Below are positions 34,317 through 45,160 of a stretch of 64,000 bases of DNA, piece by piece; position 1 is the stretch's first letter, and each line of letters begins with the position of its first letter. The stretch lies in NCBI GenBank assembly GCA_030280995.1, contig JASXTE010000002.1, forward strand, positions 41,686,683 to 41,750,682. Reading direction: 5' to 3'. The DNA comes from Hemileia vastatrix. Its lineage: Eukaryota > Basidiomycota > Pucciniomycetes > Pucciniales > Zaghouaniaceae. The translations under genes and the position numbers were made by a program. Under the pieces are notes generated by a model. It saw only the letters and a program-made list of their open reading frames with translations. It made no database searches and was not told the DNA's origin.

Positions 34317-36022
34317 CTGTGGTGGTTAGGGTGTGTTTTAGGATTAAAGCTTGGGATGGGGCCAGGTTTAATGGGTAAGATGTGAAGTGGTTTCTGGAGA
34401 AGTATAAGACTGCTTCTGGGGTTGATGGTGCTTCTTACCTGGATATGTGGAAGCAAATAATTTTCTTCATTGGGGATGGGAAAGTGGAGAAGGAGGTGGT
34501 AGCCATGTCTGGCTACAAGAAAAGGGATTGTAAGTTGTTTTGTAGGGAAATGGTGGATAGATGAGGCGTCATATTTACTATAGTAGATCTGAATAAGGTG
34601 GCCAGTGAATTGCAATCTTATGGTGGTGTGGATTACCTTCCCATTTACAGGAAGTTTCTGTTGCAGTTTGGCCTGTGGTGGAGTATTTGGTGGAAGTGGA
34701 GGAGTTGGCACAATAAAATGCTTCCAAAGATGGTTTTTTGGCCTTCCCTGGCTAGGGATGTCAGGATGGATGTGTTGAAGGAGCTTTCAAGGAAGGAGAT
34801 GATTAAGACTATGGCTAATGAGTACCAGAAGTTTTTTTCCTTGTACAAGGTGAAGGAGGCTGTGGAGGCTCATTTAAAGTTATTGACTGTGGATACCTAT
34901 CAGGAGGGGTGTGCCAAGTATGTCAGCAAAGTCAGTGAGGCTTTGGATGAGGAGGAGGTTAAGTTTAAGAAGGAGAAGAAGAAGGTGGTTAAGGTTCCTA
35001 AAGAGGAGAGAGACCCATTGATAGAGCAACTGGTGGACTTGACCAAGCAGTTGCACATCTTTTTTCAAGAAACTCAGGGGGTGAATAGGGCCTCAATGCA
35101 GCAGGCCAAGCCTTTTGAGAAGAGGGCAGGTGGTAGTAGTGATCCTTTGGTGTGCTCCTATTGTAGTATGAGGGGGAATAGGTCAAATAATTTTTGGGCT
35201 CTGAACAGAGATGTGTCAGAGGGAAAGGTAAAATTTGATGGGAGGGTGTTTAAGCTCCCTGATGGTTCTTTTGTGAAGCCCAGTGAGGGGCAGGCTCCTG
35301 TGAATTTGGTCAGGAGAATGGGTGGCCCCAATCAAAGGAGACCAATGTTTGAGGAGATTCCTGATGAGGGGAAGTCTTCTGGTAAGTAGGGTGTTGATCT
35401 TAAGGAGAAAGGGAAGGAGTTCAATAAGGTCTCTATTTCTACATCTTATGGTGGTTCTGAGTTGTATTCTTTTGAAGGATAGTCAAGGAGGGAATTTTTG
35501 GCTGGTTTTGATGATGTGGATGCTGGGAAGGTGGGTAGGCCCAAGAGCACTTCACTGGCCCAGCAAAAACCTAATGCTCCCAAGGTGGATACAAAGATGG
35601 AGTCCACAAACAAGGTTATCAAGGAGGAGCTGTAAAAGATGCAGAAGGGAATCACAGATATGGGCCCACTAAGTTATGGTGCCTATGATATGAATGGGGA
35701 TCCAATGCCAATGGATTTGGATTCTGACTCTGAGGAGGATGTTCCTTTGGCTTTTTTTCCAAAGCCTAGTGGGGCCAGGGTCACAAGAGATGGATCTCTT
35801 TTGGTTCCTACGGTCAAGAAACCTGTGGATGGAGGTGATAAACCTCAAGAGGCATCAAGGCCTAAGGTGGTGAAACCAAAAGCCCATTTTGATAGGCCAG
35901 TGGTTTCAGGGAGAGTTGATGTGACAGATTTTGTGTTGGAGAAGATGAACCAAGGGACCTTATCCTTTACTTATGGGGAGATGTTTGCTATCAGTCCTGG
36001 TTTTTCTGAGAAGAAAAATTAA
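34317..36022 (+). pseudogene. gag: gag-like region of gypsy #3
   Basis: A capsid-like stretch (WFLEKYKTASGVDGASYLD, MWKQIIFFIGDGKVEKEVV, then VASELQSYGGVDYLPIYRKF) leads to a coiled, Lys/Glu-rich part. A degenerate zinc knuckle follows: CSYCSMRGNRSNNFWALNRD keeps the first two cysteines but lacks the following His and Cys. Then comes FDGRVFKLPDGSFVKP. Frameshifts near 34560, 35390 and 35630 separate the pieces. The last part is acidic and ends EKKN near 36022. Identification rests on position upstream of protease and RT and on the knuckle context. Confidence 0.65.
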
Positions 36023-36099
36023 ATGTTGACCAAGAGAAGGGTCTCTTCTGGGGAGATGGAGTTTGTGTGAGATTCTGCTGAGAAGTTTGGGGAGAATTT

Positions 36100-36620
36100 A
36101 GAGACTCATTTCTTTTCTCCTCTAATATTTGTCAATGTCACTCTAAATGGAAAGGCCATCAGAGCTTTGGTTGATTTTGGTTCTCAGATCAATATTATTT
36201 CTTTATCTGAGGCAACTAAATTGGGCCTCCCAATAAAAACTGGTATTGGTCGGAATTTGAGAGAGATTGGTGAACATGTGATTGAATTTGTGGGAACAGC
36301 AGAGTTTTTGAATCTGGATATTTGTAGAGCTTCTGGGAAGGTGCACTTTTATATTGCAAAAGGCACTTTTAGGGAAGTTTTGGGTGGCCCATTGTTTTAG
36401 GATTTTTCAGTCAGTATTGGGTGACAACATGCAGTTGGTATCAGCTTGGAGTTGAAAGAGGACGATGAAAGAGCCCTGCATATGATTTTGTCTTTACCTG
36501 GTGAAGAGGGCTAGGAGGCTAGGTCTGGGCTTAGCTCTATGTGTCATTGTCCTGATTTTTGTGAGAGGAGAATGGAATGTAATGCTGCTCCTGGTCTTTT
36601 GGAAGCTGGTTCAGGCTCTG
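36100..36620 (+). pseudogene. Aspartic protease domain of gypsy #3
   Basis: VNVTLNGKAIRALVDFGSQI followed by NIISLSEATKLGLPI is a retropepsin-like motif in which the usual D-S-G has become D-F-G. Downstream the frame carries stops near 36400, 36422, 36512 and 36624. With the active-site Ser replaced, activity is doubtful even before the stops. Confidence 0.75.
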
Positions 36621-36864
36621 ATTGAGAGCCTTATTTTTAAGAGTAGGTGGGGCTTATGACCCAGTTACTTAAATCTCTCCCTGTTCAGTGGAAATCTCAG
36701 GTTGTAGTAGATCAGTTAATTTTTAGATATTCCAAGTGGATTTTCAGCTTTGTTTGTATAATGTTTCTCTTCTCTAAAAGTATTCTTCAAGTTTTTTATC
36801 AAGTCTCTGTTCATATAATGGTTTCAAGATTGATTTTATTTCAATTTTAAGAGTAAAGATGGGG

Positions 36865-37325
36865 GATATATCTGTTGAATGGAGAAGCTTTGAGGAAGTG
36901 AGATCGGGGTCTAAAAGTAAGTCCCCCCAATTGTGCACTGCTAGGTTTATCTCTACACCTTTCAAAAACATCACCTTGGCAACACAAGTGAGAAATTGTG
37001 AACCCCCGGTTTCTGTTTTAGGGAAGGGGCCCATCAAGAAAAGAAGAAAAAAATCTGAAGATAAAGAAGAAAGAAGATCAAAAAAAAATTACTTCAAGAT
37101 TATTTGGTTGAAGAGGTGAAGGGTGATGGAATTGAGTTTGTTAGTGAGAAGGGAAATGGGAATGTGGAATGGAAAAGTTTTGGGGAACGTGAGATTGGGG
37201 CCTACAAGTAAGTCCTCCAAATTGTGCATTGATAGGGTTTCTTTTACCTCTTTCAAAAATATTACCTCCACCACTCCTGTGAGAATTGGGGAAACCCCTG
37301 TTTGTTTTTGTAGGAAGCTTGAAGA
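36865..37325 (+). repeat. Diverged tandem duplication (~290-bp period) between protease and RT
   Basis: Two copies resemble each other with a period of 290 bases: AAGTAAGTCCCCCCAATTGTGC at about 36916 and AAGTAAGTCCTCCAAATTGTGC at about 37206 (sharing flanks GGAATGG.GAA and TTTCAAAAA.AT.ACCT). A related AATTTGG.CCTCC motif recurs near 40315-40360. The copies encode similar peptides around SFTSFKNITSTTPVRIGE. Confidence 0.75.
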
Positions 37326-37890
37326 AGCCTCTGTTGAAGCTGAAGATTTGGAAGTGTATGCTGCTAAGTACAAGAAGGTAGTAGTGAAGGTTGGGCCTGT
37401 CAATGAGCCTATGCCAGTTAAACTGAAACCGCCTTTGAGGAGGCCTTCTTTGTCAAGAGATCCTTATGTGACACCTTTAGTGAAGAATGCACCTCACTTT
37501 GTGGAAACTTCTAGGATTACTGGGGAAAGTTTGGAGGTGGTGAATTTTGGTCCTGATGAGTGGTTATCTGAGGAGGAGAGAAAGTTTTTGTTGTAATTGA
37601 TGGTTTTGAGGGAAAAGTAAATTGCTTTTGTGGAGGAGGAAAGAGGTGTGTTAAAGCATTCTTATGGTTCACCTTATCTGATTCTAGTTTTTTGTCATGA
37701 GCCTTGGTAAATCAAACCAATTCAAATTCCTGCTGCTATCAGGGATGATTTTGTGGAGATTGTTAGTGAAAGGTTCAAGAAATGGTTTTATGAACAATCA
37801 ACCTCAAGTTATTCTGCTCCTGTGTTCTGTGTCAAGAAGCAGAATGGAAAGCTTAGGTTGGTTCATGATCTTAGGGCCTTGAATAGTGTC
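37326..37890 (+). pseudogene. pol: RT N-terminal part of gypsy #3
   Basis: A linker typical of these elements (SLSRDPYVTPLVKNAPHFVE, then VNFGPDEWLSEEE) precedes the RT fingers: YSAPVFCVKKQNGKLRLVHD followed by LRALNSVS. The frame has stops and shifts near 37596-37700 and is cut right after LNSVS by the insert at about 37891. RT resumes at about 39073 with TIKDSGMPPSAEDFVE. Confidence 0.8.
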
Positions 37891-39072
37891 AGTGTATGCT
37901 AGTATCTAAGTATGATTTAATAGCAATTATTAAAGTTCCAAATATTTATTGATAAATTATTTAGTGATTTAACTTCAGGGGAAGACTAATAAAATAGTTA
38001 TTCTCAATATAAACTCACAATACTTGGATTTTTATGCATGCTAGTGGTGGAAAATAGATAAATAAAATATAGTTATAGCTTATATAAAGATAATATCAGT
38101 TTATAAATGCTTTAAAATATATTTATATATGATATTAATTGTGTTATAATGTTTATTTGAATTGTAGTAAGTAAGTGATGTGCAATAACCTGTTTAATCC
38201 TCCCTTACTTATACAAAAAACCACTGGAATGCACAGACCTATAATCCAGATGATGTCACTTCTCTCCTAGAAATTACAGAACTGTGAGGGCCTATCACCT
38301 CCCCATTGGGTCCACTTCAAGAAGTCTCAAAACCCAGACCTCCAGTAAGGACCCTCCATCACAATTAATGATATCATAAGCCTATATTATATATAGAAGA
38401 AACAAATAAAAGTAGATACCATAATGAAACAGGTAAAATAACTCATCCAAAGAGTATTTAATGAAACACAAAGCATATAAAGGAACCAAATAAACTTTTC
38501 AGGCACCCAATAGCATCCCAAGAATCCATATTAACCCAGTAATCATATCATAGCCCCTAAATCCGCAAAAATCCATCAAAGGAAGCAGATTAAGTTGTTC
38601 AAACTGGATATATGTGCCTGAAAAAAAGTGTTTATGCTTGTTTAGGCGTTATGAGTCCACTGATTATGTCAATATGACCTAAAATAAGCTGAAAAATAAA
38701 ACTTATAGGATATTTGGAGGTTAAACCCCACTTATAGACCTATATATGCATAATATAACTACATATTTCATTGAATATGAGGCTTATGCATACCTATGAG
38801 CTTATGTATGTCTATAATTACTTAATATCACTTCACACAAGTATATTATGACTCCATTAACATCTCAATAAGTTTTATCAGGTTATGGATAAGCTATTTA
38901 AACTACTATAAGTAATATAATAGTGTAATAACAATATATATAAGCATTATAACCATATATATATGTATCATAACCTTAATTTCAACTTATAAGCTTAATG
39001 AAATTAAGTTTATCTTATCTTAAACATAAGAATTACTCAGTCCTGGGGATACCTAGGCTGACAAAGAGAATG
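37891..39072. other. ~1.18-kb AT-rich insert splitting the RT of gypsy #3
   Basis: It has no coding potential. Weak inverted similarity exists between its ends (GTCAGTGTATGCTAGTATC on the left; GTCAGCCTAGGTATCC read from the right), suggesting a non-autonomous DNA element, but I cannot read a clean target duplication. It contains repeats of the TATAACCATATATA kind near 38930-38990 and a GC-richer patch at 38160-38360. Confidence 0.55.
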
Positions 39073-40507
39073 ACTATCAAGGATTCTGGAATGCCACCAA
39101 GTGCAGAGGACTTTGTGGAAGATTTTTCTGGAAGGGTGTGTTATGGTTTGGGTGATATTATGGGTGGTTATAATGAGAGGGAACTCAATGTGGACTTCAG
39201 GCCTCTTACTACTTTTGAGACTTTTTTGGGAAGTTTTCAATTGAAGAGGTTAACTCAAGGAGATACTAATTCTGTTTCTGTTAATCAGGCACAGATGGCT
39301 TGGATTTTGCAAGATGATGTACCAAGTTATGCTGGGATTTTTATAGATGATGGTAGAATTAAAGGGCCAACATCTGACTATGGTAATGAGGTAGTGAAGG
39401 AATAAACTGGTATTAGAAGTTTTTTGTGGGAGTATGCTGTAACACTGGAGAGGATTTTGTTTAGAATAGAGGAGGATGAGCTTAATGTGTCTGGGTTAAA
39501 GTTTTGCTGTTTTGTACCAGCATTGGATATTTTGGGTCATATGGTGTGCAAGGAGGGTAGCATTTTGGCAAAGAAGAAGGTTAATAAAATTTAAGCATGG
39601 CCAAGACTAAAGAATACCACTGAATTCAGGGGATTCTTAGGTGCTTGTGTTTATGTGAGGATGTTTATTAAGGACTTCTCTTTGTTGGCTTCTTCTTTAA
39701 GGAAGTTGATCAGGAAGGATAATGATTGAGAGTGGGATGATGATTGTGAAAAGGAATTTGTGAAGTTAAAGAAGGTGGTAGAGGAGGATATTGTGTTTCA
39801 TAAGTTGGATTATGGTGTTGGGGCTTGGAAGATTTATTTGGCTGTGGATTCAAGATATATTGCTTCTTGTGCTGTTCTGTCTCAGGAGGATAAGAATAGG
39901 AAGGTTAAGACAGTCAGGTATGAATCTGTGATGTTTAATGAGGTGGAATTATGGTACTCTAAGCCAAAATTGGAGCTCTGTGTTGTGGCAAAAAAACATA
40001 TAAGAAGTTGAATCCTGTTTTGTGGGGGCAGCATTTTGGGCTGCAGTTGGGTGCTAAATTATTGGTGCAGATGATCAACAATCCTAGTCTTACTAATGCA
40101 ACTATTACTAGGTGGTTTACATTTATCCAGAACTTCTCCTTTGATTTGGTACACAAGCCAGGCAAAAATTTCACAATGCCAGATGGATTTTCAAAAAGAC
40201 CACAAAAAGATGAAGATTCTGAATCAGAAGAGTTTGAGGAAGATTTACCTGTGGTTAAGGCCAGCACAAGAGGTGCTGAAAATTTTTCTAACCTCCAGCA
40301 AGATATTAAACTGCACAATTTGGACCTCCAGAAAGAGGTTAAACTGCACAATTTGGGCCTCCCCCAAGAGGTTAAACTGGCTGGATCTGATCTTGATTCT
40401 GGTGATAAGGATGCTTTTGTTGATGAAGTTGGGGCTGTTGTTTGGGATGGATCAAATTTAGAGAGTGGTGTTTTTGTGCATACACTGTATTCTCATAAAA
40501 TTCAGTG
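39073..40507 (+). pseudogene. pol: RT palm/thumb, RNase H and linker of gypsy #3
   Basis: RT continues with TIKDSGMPPSAEDFVEDFSG and YGLGDIMGGYNERELNVDF. The catalytic box is FIDDG (FXDD instead of YXDD) near 39341. Thumb: FRGFLGACVYVRMFIKDFSL. RNase H-like: WKIYLAVDSRYIASCAVLSQ and LELCVVAKKHIRS. Then FSFDLVHKPGKNFTMPDGFS, the usual end of RNase H in gypsy pol. An acidic linker (EDSESEEFEEDLP) contains tandem KLHNLDLQKEV / KLHNLGLPQEV repeats. Stops at 39403 and 39592 and a frameshift near 40008 break it. Confidence 0.85.
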
Positions 40508-42194
40508 AAGGGAAAAAGATGTGCAAAAATTTAAAGATTTGTGTCCTAGATGGGCTGGTCAATTGGCTCATGTGTATTCTGGTGATTTTGATTACAGGTT
40601 TGTTCCCTTGGATGTCATTATGTTGGATTTTGAAGATGAGACCTGGGGTCAGTCTGGGTTTTCTTTTTTATTATTTTTAATGGTGGAATATCTGTTAACC
40701 TTAGAGAAGCCAGATAGCTTTGATGATGATACTTGAGGGAAAATCAAGAAAAAAAGTCCTGGCTTTTATGTGTGAGGAAGAAGGCTAATGAGGAGGAGAC
40801 ATACAAATCCTCAAGCTTTGGTGCCTCAGAAGAATGGTCGAGAGTTGGTTTTGAATTCCTTGCATGAAGACCTCAGTCATACACTACACAATATAGGGGG
40901 TGGACTTGCTAGCAAGTCCTCAACCTGAACTCAGATGGAACTCAGATGGAACTTAGACTGAACTCATACTGAACCCATACTGAACTCTACTTGAACACTC
41001 ACCTAAAACTGTTCTTCTGAGTGGTTTTCATTCCTGATTGTGTGGTTCCTTTATCAATAGCTCAATGTGTGTTCAATCTGTGGTGAGTTTGGGTCCAAGG
41101 TTGTGGACTTGCTAGCAAGTCCTCCCCCCATATTATGTGGTGATAGAGGCTCTGGAAAGACTTATAGAAGATTAGCAGAAATATTTTGGTGGCCTGGTAT
41201 GAAGTTGGCTGTTAAAATTTGAGTCCAATCTTGTGAAGAGTGTCAGAGAAGATGTCACTTGAAATCAAAAGAGATGGCCATGCTACTGGAGAATCAACTG
41301 TATTTAGAAGAGTCACTCTGGATGCTGTCCATATTAAAGAGGGAAGGTATAAATATTTGATTGTGGCCAGGGATAACTTATCTGGTTTGGTTAAGGAAGT
41401 GCCTCTGGTTAATTTAAATTCCAAGAATGTGGCAGAAATTTTGAAAAAGGAGTTGATTTATAGGTATGGGCTGATGAAATTGGTCACTGTTGATGGAGGA
41501 CCAAATTTTTCAGCAGAATTCAAGGAAGCTGTTACTAGATTCATGTCCAAGGTCAGAGTGGTTACTCCTTATTATCCTAATGCTGAATGCCAAGGTTGAT
41601 AGAGGGCAAAAAGTTTTGAAGGATGCTTTAGTCAAGATGTGTGGGGATAGTGCTGAAAAAAGGAGGCATTATTTACCTTTGGTTTTGTTTGCTTACAGAA
41701 TTACTGTCAAGAGTACTACTGGATTTTTACCTTATGAGCTTATTTTTGGTCAGAAGGCAGTTTTACCAGTAGATTTGGAGGCAATTTCTTATTTGGTAAT
41801 TGATTGGGATGAAGTTGGTTCAACTGAAGATTTGTTATGTGCCAGAATGAAGCAGCTTAAAGGGAAAGAGTAATTTCCTGAAAAATACTATGAAAGGATG
41901 ATAAAGATCAGGAATCAGTCTGTTAGATATTGAGATAAGAGGTTGGCTCACAGGCTGAGGAATCCTTTAAAGCCTGGGTGGTTGGTATTGGTGTATAATA
42001 GGAGTTTGGAGAGTCAGTGGGACAAGATGTTCTTTGACAGGTGGAATGGTCCATATAGAACCAGATATCAACTCTCAGGTGGATCATATCAATTGGAGGA
42101 ATCGGATTGGGCAGTCTTGAAGAAGAAAGTGGCTGCTGACCAGGTGAAGAGGTTTTATCCCAGAGGCACAAGAAGGGAAGAAGACCAGCTCTGA
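40508..42194 (+). pseudogene. pol: Integrase with GPY/F-type tail of gypsy #3, split by a MITE
   Basis: The zinc-binding head reads LHEDLSH before the MITE and RGSGKTYRRLAEIFWWPGM after it (41146 on), then CEECQR. The core shows TLDAVHIKEGRYKYLIVARD and LVTVDGGPNF (first and second Asp), and YPNAECQG followed by VDRGQ. Where relatives have a Glu in ERGH, this copy has Asp, so the third catalytic position is altered. The tail has RLRNPLKPGWLVLVYNRSLE and WNGPYRTRYQLSGGSYQLEE, a GPY/F module, ending at 42194. A frame change occurs at about 41600. Confidence 0.85.
40882..41142 (-). mobile_element. 261-bp CACTA-like MITE, copy 2
   Basis: Identical length and nearly identical sequence to 12153-12413, in inverted orientation. 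The ends are CACTACACAATATAGGGGGT and, inverted, CACCACATAATATGGGGGGA, each followed by GGACTTGCTAGCAAGTCC. Target duplication ATA at 40879-40881 and 41143-41145. Excision of the MITE with one ATA gives AGTCATAGAGGC, restoring S-H-R-G in the integrase head. Confidence 0.94.
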
Positions 42195-42278
42195 AATGAG
42201 GATAAACTATGAATCATTCTTTTTACTGGGTTTTTTTTGGTGTTGCTGTGCATCTGTTGTGTTGGTAAATTTTTTGTT

Positions 42279-42840
42279 AGATGGTACCAAGGGGGGCATC
42301 TAGATTTTATTTAGCAAGTGTGGGGGTAACTGATGGGATGGCTGCTCTTTATAAAAGTTACCCCAGATTTTCTGTTTCAAAACCCTTCTCTTAATTTAAT
42401 TGAACCCTAGAATGGGTCTTGTTTAACAGTTATTTAGTCCACTATGACTTTAAACTAAATTTTTGTTGTCTTCATGTGCTGGTCTTTTCCCTGGTGGTCT
42501 GTGTGTTAATTGGTTGAATTTTGAGGTGGAAATTTTATCTAGTCAGAAGGTACCCATGGGGGGCTTCTAGATTTAGAATTGGAAAGTGTGGGGGTAACTG
42601 ATAGGCTGGAAGCTCTGTGTAACAGTTACCCCATAATCTCTGTTTCAAATACTTGGTTTTATTTAGTTGAACTCGAGTTCTGTGCTTTTATTCAGATTTT
42701 TAGTCCTCAATAAATTTAAACTGTAGTGGACTGGCTCCTTATTTCTTGGTTGTTGGTTGTTGATTGTTGGTTCTTAGTTCTTGGCTGTTGGTTCTTGGTT
42801 CTTGGTTCTGGGTTCTTTGTTGGTAGTTGATCACAGGCGT
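42279..42840 (+). repeat. LTR-like 3' region of gypsy #3 (duplicated start)
   Basis: Two direct copies begin near 42279 and 42546 (AGATGGTACCAAGGGGGGC / AGAAGGTACCCATGGGGGGC). Each is followed within ~40 bases by GTGTGGGGGTAACTGAT and then GTTACCCCA...TCTGTTTCAAA. The G-rich run before TGTGGGGG looks like a polypurine tract followed by an LTR start. 42738-42825 is a TTGGTTCTTGG-type minisatellite. No 5' LTR partner is in the window. Confidence 0.6.
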
Positions 42841-43376
42841 TCTCCCATCATTTTTACTTATTGGAGGAAGCCCACCCAGTGATCTTTTCTTTGCACTGGA
42901 CTTGACCTTGTATTTCTCTTTTTTTTTTTTTTTTAAATATTATGTGTTTATGTTTGTGGATTTAGATTTTTTTCTTTTTTTTCTGTTTTTTTCATTTAAT
43001 TTTTTTATGGGAGTTTGTTAAAAAAAGGGTCAAAAATTTAAAAAAATCAAAAAAAATATATGGTGTCATCACATCAGGGTCACCTGGATGTGGGCAAGAA
43101 TTGGTGGTGAAAGTCTCATTAATTGATCAGTCAATGCTATTTTTTTTTCCATTATTATTTATTAGATCCTTTTTTTTATTTTTTATTTTTTTATTTTTCT
43201 TTTTCAGTATTATTGATATTTTATTTCAGTTCAAAATTATTCAAATCTTTAGAATCTCTTAAAGGTGTATCCAAATCCAGGTGCACCTGGATTTGGGTAA
43301 GTTATCATGGGATCAGCTCATCACTTGGCTGGGGGATACCATTTGTATTTATTATTTATTTTATTTTATTATTAGT
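42841..43376. other. T-rich tract with a duplicated CCTGGAT motif; no gene
   Basis: Poly-T runs at 42920-43010 and 43140-43220 make the open frames meaningless. The palindrome CCAAATCCAGGTGCACCTGGATTTGG lies at about 43271-43296, and a related GGTCACCTGGATGTGGG lies at 43078, so the region contains a diverged duplication. Confidence 0.55.
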
Positions 43377-43413
43377 CACCACAGGAAATTTGGGGGTGAA
43401 TTGCTAGCAGTTC
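43377..43413 (+). repeat. CACTA-like terminus (left end of a second, mostly lost element)
   Basis: CACCACAGGAAATTTGGGGG leads into TGAATTGCTAGCAGTTC, the same terminal design as 34101-34136 but facing the other way. No right end is found downstream. Similarity between the two termini stops after about 40 bases. Confidence 0.7.
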
Positions 43414-43639
43414 TCACTCTTTGAACTCCATGGTGACCCTAATTTATGCATGGATCAGACCTTCAATAAATGTCACATTGAGAATAAATTGGAGTCACAT
43501 TTAGTCTGAAATTTATCCTTGATTAAGGCCCAGTGTGCCCTATATTCAGCACAAGTTGATCCAACAAAACTGTAATTTGATCCTTAGTTTAGCAACAATT
43601 GAGCACACATTGATCTAACATACACATCATGCATGTGTA

Positions 43640-43960
43640 CTCAAAATACATTATTGATGCATATTGAAAATTCATACATATTTATTACCAATTATGCATG
43701 CATACTCAATATGCAATTTTCATTATGCATAATGCATAATTCATATTGAATATTAAATATTGAATAATTCATGTTGCATATTGCATAAATCATAATGCAT
43801 ATTGAATATTGTATATTGAATATTGCATATTGCATATTGCATATAGCATGTTGCATAATTCAAATTGTATATTGCATAGTGCATATAGCATATTGAATAT
43901 TGAATATTGCATATTGCATGTGGATGCATAATGCATATGCAACATGAAATATTCATGCAT
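43640..43960. repeat. ATGCAT/ATTGCATATTG-rich block
   Basis: Dense TATTGCATATTGCATA and ATGCATAATGCAT motifs form a low-complexity, self-complementary stretch. The block at 33395-33850 has the same motif set with inverted bias. Open frames through it are periodic artefacts. Confidence 0.8.
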
Positions 43961-44867
43961 ACAGAATGTGAAAATTAACCTTCTAGCAAGAAAAGTGAAA
44001 TATAAGTCATGTGACCTATAATTTTGAAAAGGGAAAAGAGGAATGATGATTTAAGCTTTTTTTAAAATAGCCTTAGTTTTCATTATATTTTTAGAAAATA
44101 TGCCTTGAAAAACTATATTGAAAAAACCCATACCCTTGGTGAGAAATTCTTCATCAAGTTTAAAAAGCAAATTTTAACTGTTAGCATTATCTATATAGCT
44201 TCAAATATGGAAGACTCTATGTAAAAAATTAATATCCTCAGTGCATAGCAGCAGCATTTGGAAATTGATCAAGAATCAAAATTTTAGTCAAGTTTTTAAT
44301 TGTTTGCTGAGTAAAAGAATTTATTTTTGTTCCCAAAAATTTTCCAATACATTTAATGGGCTGAAATTAGAGCTTGACATGAACACATCATTTTTTTTGT
44401 ACATTGCAAGTATTAATCTGCTGTCAGCAGGCAAATCTTAACTGAGGAGTATTTGGTGGAATCAAATGAATAAAAATTTTAGGACTGTTTTTCTTTTTTT
44501 AAAAGAAAATTTTTAAATTTTTAAGCAATAGAAAATCTGATGTGAAAACATTTATAAATTAAAATTTCAGTAGCCCAAATTTCCCCCAAAGCAGGTGTCA
44601 CAATAAAATACTCAAGTGGATTAGATGGGTTTACACAACAATAAACTTCTGAGTATCAATTCAGATCCTCTTGTGGTGGGTGTGATTCTTGAATCAATCA
44701 TACTATTTCATAATTTTTGGCTGTGCATTCAATGCCATTTCTAATAGTTGCCTCAGACACATAATTATTATCAGGTTGTGAGCAGTGTTGGTAGAAAAAC
44801 TGTCTCTATGCAACCCCAAAAATGCTTTATCATTAAAAAATTAAATTTTATTAACAATATTTAAGTA

Positions 44868-45160
44868 ACATTAGACAAACCTGTACAGCCCATTTAGGGT
44901 CTTTTTGTTCCACCCTGCATATAATAGATGGCTGATCAAAAACAGCTTGGGAAACATCTAGATACCTTTGTAGCATCTCATTTGAAACCACAAAAGTTTT
45001 CCTCCTAGCTGCAAACATTCCTCCATGTGATATTACAACAAACCATGATAAAGTGTCTAGATCCAGTTGTTTCCGGATGTGATCAGCCCATAGATAATTC
45101 TCACCATCATGTATAGCACTAATGGATTCATCCATAAATTTATTGAAGTCTGAGTTATTA
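44868..45160 (-). CDS. Possible isolated exon, unknown protein
   Basis: A minus-strand frame bounded by splice-like sites (acceptor ...AACTCAG before 45160, donor CAG|GTTTGT at its end) encodes an even-composition peptide: DFNKFMDESISAIHDGENYL, IRKQLDLDTLSWFVVISHGG, FVVSNEMLQRYLDVSQAVFD. It does not look like chance AT-rich sequence. I do not recognise it, and no neighbouring exon is convincing. It may be the remnant of cargo of the element whose terminus lies at 43377. Confidence 0.3.

Larger units (their letters stand above)
34137..43376 (+). mobile_element. Ty3/gypsy element #3 (distinct lineage, no chromodomain seen)
   Basis: The order is gag, protease, RT, RNase H, integrase, GPY/F-type tail, all on the plus strand and decayed. 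Right after 34148 the sequence TTTGGTACCCAATGTGGGG looks like a primer-binding region, but no 5' LTR is recognisable in front of it; a CACTA-like terminus is there instead. LTR-like starts (GTGTGGGGGTAACTGAT) occur at 42319 and 42586. The RT is interrupted by a ~1.1-kb insert and the integrase by a 261-bp MITE. G/T-rich codon use (GTG, TTG, GAG) contrasts with the A/C-rich plus strand of #1 and #2. Confidence 0.8.

Noticed and set aside
42738..42825. Telomere-like or functional G/T repeat
   Set aside because: TTGGTTCTTGG variants are irregular and internal to the 3' end of gypsy #3; no TTAGGG array is present.
34137..43376. Gypsy #3 as a gene carried inside one CACTA element
   Set aside because: The flanking CACTA-like termini face outward, so they cannot be the two ends of an element enclosing this segment.
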